DNA of 64,000 bases from Candidatus Peregrinibacteria bacterium. GTDB taxonomy: Bacteria > Patescibacteriota > Gracilibacteria > UBA1369 > UBA12473. The notes under the pieces are model-generated. The model was not told where the DNA came from. It saw only the letters and a list, made by a program, of their open reading frames with translations, and did no database searches. Below are positions 59,236 to 64,000 of the stretch, piece after piece. Both the position numbers and the translations under genes were made by a program. The stretch spans positions 36,539 to 100,538 of the forward strand of contig JABJMC010000028.1 in NCBI GenBank assembly GCA_018659585.1, given 5' to 3'. The first letter of the stretch is position 1, and each line of letters begins with the position of its first letter.

Positions 59236-60677
59236 TGAAATTAAAAACCTCCCACATTATGCGAAAAATCGTGGCCATCACTGTCATTTTGGTGCTTACC
59301 CTAGGTACTCTTAGTGGCTGTAAAAAACAAACAAATACCACCACGACTGTCAAAAAAGATGATGTTGAACTTACTTATTATCGATTGTTTGATGATGAAG
59401 ATATTTTTGAACCATTAATTAGGGAATATGAATCCGAAAATTCACATGTCACAATTAACTATCGAAAATTTACAGATCCAGAACAGTATTTAGATCTGAT
59501 TATTAACGAACTAGCAGAAGGGGAGGGGCCAGATATTTTTTCTATGCATAACACTTGGTTCACACAGCATCGAAAAAAACTAACTCCTATTCCAAACACT
59601 CTAATCACAACCGAAGACTTTAATAATGTTTTTGTTAGTGTAGCCAATGACGATTTAGTTAGCCCAGATAGCACTGGAACAGATCAAATCTACGGACTAC
59701 CAATGTATGTTGATACTTTGGCTCTTTACTATAACCAGGATCATTTCGAAGACGCTGTCCCATCACGCGGAAAACCAGCCTCAACTTGGGAAGAGCTTCA
59801 AGAAGATGTCTACAAATTAACCAAAGCAGATAATAGCTTTGAAAGATTTGAAGTAGCTGGAATCGCCATGGGGCGAGCTGATAATATTTTGCGTGCCATT
59901 GATATTCTTTACCTGTTAATGATTCAATTTGGCACTGATTTTTATGACGAAGCTTTTACAGAAGCTACTTTTGCTGATGCCGCCGGAGCTATTACCGGCA
60001 GCTTAAGTCACCCCGGAGTTGATGCCCTTAGTTTCTTTACTCAATTCGCTCTCCCAAGTAGTAAATACTATACCTGGAATGCTTATTTAGCTGATGATGA
60101 TAGCGCTGAAAAAGAAGTTAAAACCTTTGCGCGCGGCAAAGCCTCTATGATTATTGGGTATTCATATCTTTACGAACAAATTCTAGATGAAATAGCCGAA
60201 TTAGAAAAAAAGGGACAAGACACAATTAATTCCAGCACTATTCAAATTGCCACCATTCCCCAAGTAGAAGATCCTGAAACCTCTACTTCAAAACGTGATA
60301 CTTATGCCAGTTACTTTGCCGAAACAGTTGCTCGGACTTCTGAAAACTCCGAAGAAGCTTGGAAATTTTTAAGCTTTCTTGTAGAAAAAGAAAACCTTGA
60401 GCACTATCACACCGAAACTAACCGTCCAACCAGTCGTCGCGACATGATCGAAGAACAAGCTGAAGACGCAACTTACGGAATATTTGCAGAACAAATTGGC
60501 TACGCCGAAAGCTTCCCAATTGCTGATGCTGATGCTTATGAAGAAGTTTTTGCCGAAGCTATTGAAGCGGTTCTTAACACCGAAGACCCTGATGATGTTA
60601 TGAAAGATGCGCAAGAAAAAGTTAATCTTTACATGCCCTCCGAGGGATTTTATCCTGTTACTGTTAGTACGGAATAA
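59235..60677 (+). CDS. ABC transporter extracellular solute-binding protein, family 1 (lipoprotein)
   Basis: Lipobox LGTLSGC; VELTYYRLFDDEDIFEPLIREYESENSHVTINYRKF...GPDIFSMHNTWF...YGLPMYVDTLALYYNQDHF. Confidence 0.88.
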   Translation: MKLKTSHIMRKIVAITVILVLTLGTLSGCKKQTNTTTTVKKDDVELTYYRLFDDEDIFEPLIREYESENSHVTINYRKFTDPEQYLDLIINELAEGEGPDIFSMHNTWFTQHRKKLTPIPNTLITTEDFNNVFVSVANDDLVSPDSTGTDQIYGLPMYVDTLALYYNQDHFEDAVPSRGKPASTWEELQEDVYKLTKADNSFERFEVAGIAMGRADNILRAIDILYLLMIQFGTDFYDEAFTEATFADAAGAITGSLSHPGVDALSFFTQFALPSSKYYTWNAYLADDDSAEKEVKTFARGKASMIIGYSYLYEQILDEIAELEKKGQDTINSSTIQIATIPQVEDPETSTSKRDTYASYFAETVARTSENSEEAWKFLSFLVEKENLEHYHTETNRPTSRRDMIEEQAEDATYGIFAEQIGYAESFPIADADAYEEVFAEAIEAVLNTEDPDDVMKDAQEKVNLYMPSEGFYPVTVSTE

Positions 60678-61882
60678 ATGCTTAAAAAAAGGTTCAAAAC
60701 TTGGTTGCGGCTGGCTTTAAAGAAACCCAGTCAAATATTATGGCCTATTGCCTTGTGGACTCTTCCTTTGAGTATTTTTACCACTGTTTGGCAAAATACT
60801 TATTTTTTACAAGGGAGCTACAATCCTTATTTAAATTTTAGTGTTTATTTAAGTGAGATTCTAATTATAGCCACTTTTGTAGCGTGGATAGGAGAGCAGC
60901 TTTTGCAATCAAAAAAAATAAAACTCCATTCACAATCCTGGATTTTAGCGGGAATTATTTTGAGTTTGTCACTAATTTCAGTTTTGTTTTCAGCTGATAA
61001 AACCGCTTCATTACTAGGTCAAATTCACATTCTTTGTGGACTCTTGGTTATGATTTTAATAACCCACGAAGTAACCTCTCTTCAAAAGACAAAGCAAATC
61101 TTTATTTCAGCCCTAATTTTCCAAAGCATAGTTGGGATTTTGCAGGTTGTTTTTCAAAAATCCATTGGACTTTCATTCCTGGAGAATCGTTTATTGGAAC
61201 CGACGTTACGGGAGTCGCTAAACTTAACATTGCCGGAAAAACGTTCCTTAGAGCTTATGGAACCCTACCTCATGCCAATATATTAGGTGGATTACTAGGA
61301 ATTGGAATTTTAGCAGCCCATGACCTCCCCAAACATAAACTCTGGCAAATAGGCAAAATACTGCTTTGGATTGGATTTTTCCTAACTTTTTCCAAAGGAG
61401 CCATTATTGGACTTTTTGCTGCTTTAGCCATTACCAAAAAAATCCCTCTTAAATTCTCACTTTCCATCCTTGGAGTAGGTATTATTGGCTTTATCCTAAA
61501 ATGGGATTATTTCATTCTAAGCGAATCATTTATTGAACGCCTTCAATACATCAAAATTAGCCTGGGAATGCTCGCAAATGAGCCTGTAGGGGTAGGTCTC
61601 ACACAATTTACCGCTCGCCTCGCTGAATTCACAGACTTCAAGCTCCAACCATGGCAATATCAACCAGTACACAACATTTATTTACTAGTTACCAATGAAC
61701 TCGGAATTTGGAGTGGCTTAACATTAGTTGGCGGTTTTGGTTACGCCTTATTCAGGCAAAAAAGACTAATCTCAATTCTTATCTTCCTAATCATAATTGG
61801 ACTCTTTGATCACTACTTAATAAGCCTACCTCAAGGATTATTGATTGGGGGAGTAGCTTTAGGGTTACAAAACAACAGCTAA
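60678..61882 (+). pseudogene. O-antigen ligase/Wzy-like polytopic membrane protein, split by a frameshift near 61170-61185
   Basis: Two overlapping ORFs (60678-61286, 61034-61882) read as one protein: ...FQSIVGILQVVFQKSIGLSFL | GESFIGTDVTGVAKLNIAGKTFLRAYGTLPHANILGGLLG... Confidence 0.75.
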
Positions 61883-62800
61883 TTAAAAAACCACCCCAAC
61901 AAAAGAAGCTTGTCCTCGGATGAATTCATCCACCGGCAGGGCTCTTTTCCCATCCAATTGAATTTCTTCCAATACAAACAAACCATCTTTGGCCTCCACT
62001 ACCACGTCATCACCATCTTTCCGAACTTTTCCTGGCTTAATCACATCACCACTTTTTACTCGTCCCTTTAAAATTTTCAATCTTTTCCCTTCAAAATTAG
62101 TGTAAATTCCCGGCCACGGTGTATAAGCTCGTAATTTTCGCTCAATCTCTATTGCCGTTTCATTTTCCCAATCAATTAGTCCATCCTGCTTTTTTATTAA
62201 AGGCGCATATGAAATCCCTTTTTCATCCTGCTCCTGAGCCTCGGCGTTACCCGTTGCAATCCCTGGTACAACCTGAGCTAATAATTCTGCTCCCACATCT
62301 GCTAAGCGCTCTCGCAACACTGGCTCCGTATCATGTTCCAAAATAGCTACCTCAGAAACCGCATAAACCGGACCCGCATCCATTTTCTTTACCATTTGCA
62401 TTACAGAAACTCCGGTTACTTCATCTCCATTCAAAACAGCACTAGCAACAGGGGAGGCCCCTCGATATTTAGGCAATAATGAAGCATGCACATTCAAAGA
62501 CGCATATTTAGGCAATTGCAACACTTCATCATCCAAAAAATACCCGTACGAAACCACCACCAAAAAATCCATTTCTTTTCCCTTCAAAACTTCCAAATCA
62601 TGTTCAACTTTTAAACCATTCTCCACAGCCTCTTTTTTTACAGCACACGATTGGACCTCCTGTTTGCGGCCCACTTTTCTATCCGGAGGAGTAATCACTC
62701 CCAAAATCTCAAACTGATCATCATCAACCAAGCGCTGCAGAACTGTCACTGCAAAGCTATCTGTCCCCAAGAAATACAATGAAATTTTTGGATTAGGCAT
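61883..62800 (-). CDS. fmt: Methionyl-tRNA formyltransferase
   Basis: ISLYFLGTDSFAVTVLQRLV...GVITPPDRKVGRKQEVQ...LNVHASLLPKYRGASPVASAVLNGDEVTGVSVMQMVKKMDAGPV. Confidence 0.95.
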   Translation of the reverse strand: MPNPKISLYFLGTDSFAVTVLQRLVDDDQFEILGVITPPDRKVGRKQEVQSCAVKKEAVENGLKVEHDLEVLKGKEMDFLVVVSYGYFLDDEVLQLPKYASLNVHASLLPKYRGASPVASAVLNGDEVTGVSVMQMVKKMDAGPVYAVSEVAILEHDTEPVLRERLADVGAELLAQVVPGIATGNAEAQEQDEKGISYAPLIKKQDGLIDWENETAIEIERKLRAYTPWPGIYTNFEGKRLKILKGRVKSGDVIKPGKVRKDGDDVVVEAKDGLFVLEEIQLDGKRALPVDEFIRGQASFVGVVF

Positions 62801-62837
62801 TTAAATTCATTTAAGATAAAATCATTTCATCTAGCAT

Positions 62838-62849
62838 TGTACTAAACAA
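62838..62849 (+). promoter_or_regulatory. TGTACT six nt upstream of ATG (possible leaderless promoter)
   Basis: TGTACT-AAACAA-ATG(62850). Confidence 0.4.
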
Positions 62850-63713
62850 ATGAATATTTTCAGAGGATTTCTTGCCATTGTTACCGCCCTTACCCTGATA
62901 CCGATAGTTATTTTTGGCACTTTAATACTAGCCACCACCAATACCTACCTAAATCCAGACTTTTATCGTAGCGATACTTTTGAAGACCTTTTCTATGACG
63001 TAATTGTTACAGAAATATCAAACCAACTTATCGAGAACCAGGCTGAATTAGGTAAATTATTAGATGCCAGCGACATCAAAGAAGAGGTCCGCACAGTTAT
63101 TACTCCAGAAATCGTCTCAAGCACTATTGAAGACGCTTTAATTCAAATAAACCAAATTCCATTGCCAGACGAAATAATTATTTCCACCGGAGCAATAAAA
63201 GCTAACTTACCACTCGCCATAGACAGTCTTTTTGAAAAAATGCAGCCCAATTTACCAATTGAACTTCCGATTGATTCTATTAAAGAACAATTTCAAAATG
63301 AAATGATTGATTACATTCCACCACAGGTCAGCCTACCACTTAGCGAACTTCCACAAGAAGCCCGTAACGGCCTAGCTATTATTATTTTAGGATTGGATCA
63401 CTTTTTGGAAAGCTTCCTCTTAAGTGTTGGTTTACATCTAGCAATTATTGGTCTTTTAATCTGGAAACCAGCCCAAAAAATCTTAAAATGGATTGGGGCA
63501 GCTATCCTAGCCAGTGGAATTATAACTTTTGCCTTCATAAAAACTCTCATGATTGGCACTGAATCTTTTGAAGAATTAATCACATTAATTGCAGGACCTA
63601 TTTTAGGCACCATGTACCCCTGGTCTATTGGTTTTATTATTGCTGGAATTGCCTGCCTTGCTCTAGGCTTTATTTTGCCTCATACCATTTTAATGCCTAC
63701 CAAAAATGAATAA
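62850..63713 (+). CDS. Hypothetical membrane protein
   Basis: 287 aa; N-terminal TM, soluble region, C-terminal TM helices. Confidence 0.65.
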   Translation: MNIFRGFLAIVTALTLIPIVIFGTLILATTNTYLNPDFYRSDTFEDLFYDVIVTEISNQLIENQAELGKLLDASDIKEEVRTVITPEIVSSTIEDALIQINQIPLPDEIIISTGAIKANLPLAIDSLFEKMQPNLPIELPIDSIKEQFQNEMIDYIPPQVSLPLSELPQEARNGLAIIILGLDHFLESFLLSVGLHLAIIGLLIWKPAQKILKWIGAAILASGIITFAFIKTLMIGTESFEELITLIAGPILGTMYPWSIGFIIAGIACLALGFILPHTILMPTKNE

Positions 63714-64000
63714 AGACCTCCCCAAAATTTCGGAAAGCTATAAACGCTACATCTTAACTATTGGTCTAACAGCCGCAGTTAGTTGGCTAGCATGGGGGAT
63801 TGTATTAACTAAATTAGATCCTTACGAATCAACTAGCATCGCCTTAGGACTTTTCTTTTTAAGTTTATTATTTGCCTTAATTGGCTCTTTTACCTTACTT
63901 GGGTTTGGATTAAGACGCTGGGTGGGACAGGATGAATTACATGAACAACATTTAGGCGTTTCGCTAAGACAAGGTGTGCTTTTAAGCATTTGTACTATTC
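63706..64000 (+). CDS. Membrane protein, partial (continues past window)
   Basis: Open frame MNKDLPKISESYKRYILTIGLTAAVSWLAWGIVLTKLDPYESTSIALGLFFLSLLFALIGSFTLLGFGLRRWVGQ...; overlaps previous stop. Confidence 0.6.
   Translation, partial: MNKDLPKISESYKRYILTIGLTAAVSWLAWGIVLTKLDPYESTSIALGLFFLSLLFALIGSFTLLGFGLRRWVGQDELHEQHLGVSLRQGVLLSICTI

Noticed and set aside
1-64000. UGA recoding (Gracilibacteria/Absconditabacteria code 25)
   Set aside because: TGA acts as a normal stop (for example the tsaE/HD ATGA overlap at 15043-15046 and the 12044 ORF), and all large ORFs are complete with standard code.
1-64000. CRISPR array, IS element or prophage
   Set aside because: No regularly spaced repeats, transposase/integrase or phage structural genes seen. 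The holin-family protein at 48581 belongs to a widespread chromosomal membrane family.

Overview
The window is a compact, AT-rich bacterial chromosome segment with the standard stop set. TGA is a stop, for example at the tsaE/HD ATGA overlap, so this is not a UGA-recoded lineage. Gene content suggests a Patescibacteria/CPR-like organism with unusually broad anabolism; that placement is inference only. Housekeeping genes: rpsA (partial), clpC, ruvB, aspS, dnaE, valS, ileS, purT, purA/C/E/B, dcd, nadA/nadC, ribE/ribH, secG, rplI, ruvX, pgk, a carbamate kinase, ssb, fmt and tsaE. There are also two large type IV secretion-type ATPase paralogs and several secreted, SLH or cell-wall proteins. RNA and regulatory features: tRNA-Arg(TCT), tRNA-Leu(TAG), a T-box leader before ileS, and a CIRCE operator before clpC. 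No CRISPR array, transposase or prophage was seen. Most interesting signals: (1) the heptamer GGGGAGT, hand-counted at 18 on the + strand versus 3 on the - strand regardless of gene direction, a candidate Chi-like or other polar chromosome motif; (2) a recurrent TATAAT-N6-start geometry indicating leaderless mRNAs, with very few Shine-Dalgarno sequences; (3) a large caspase/CHAT-like putative protease; (4) a leader element shared by two cell-wall genes; (5) a sigma-region-4/HARE-HTH protein; (6) two genes split by apparent single-base frameshifts.
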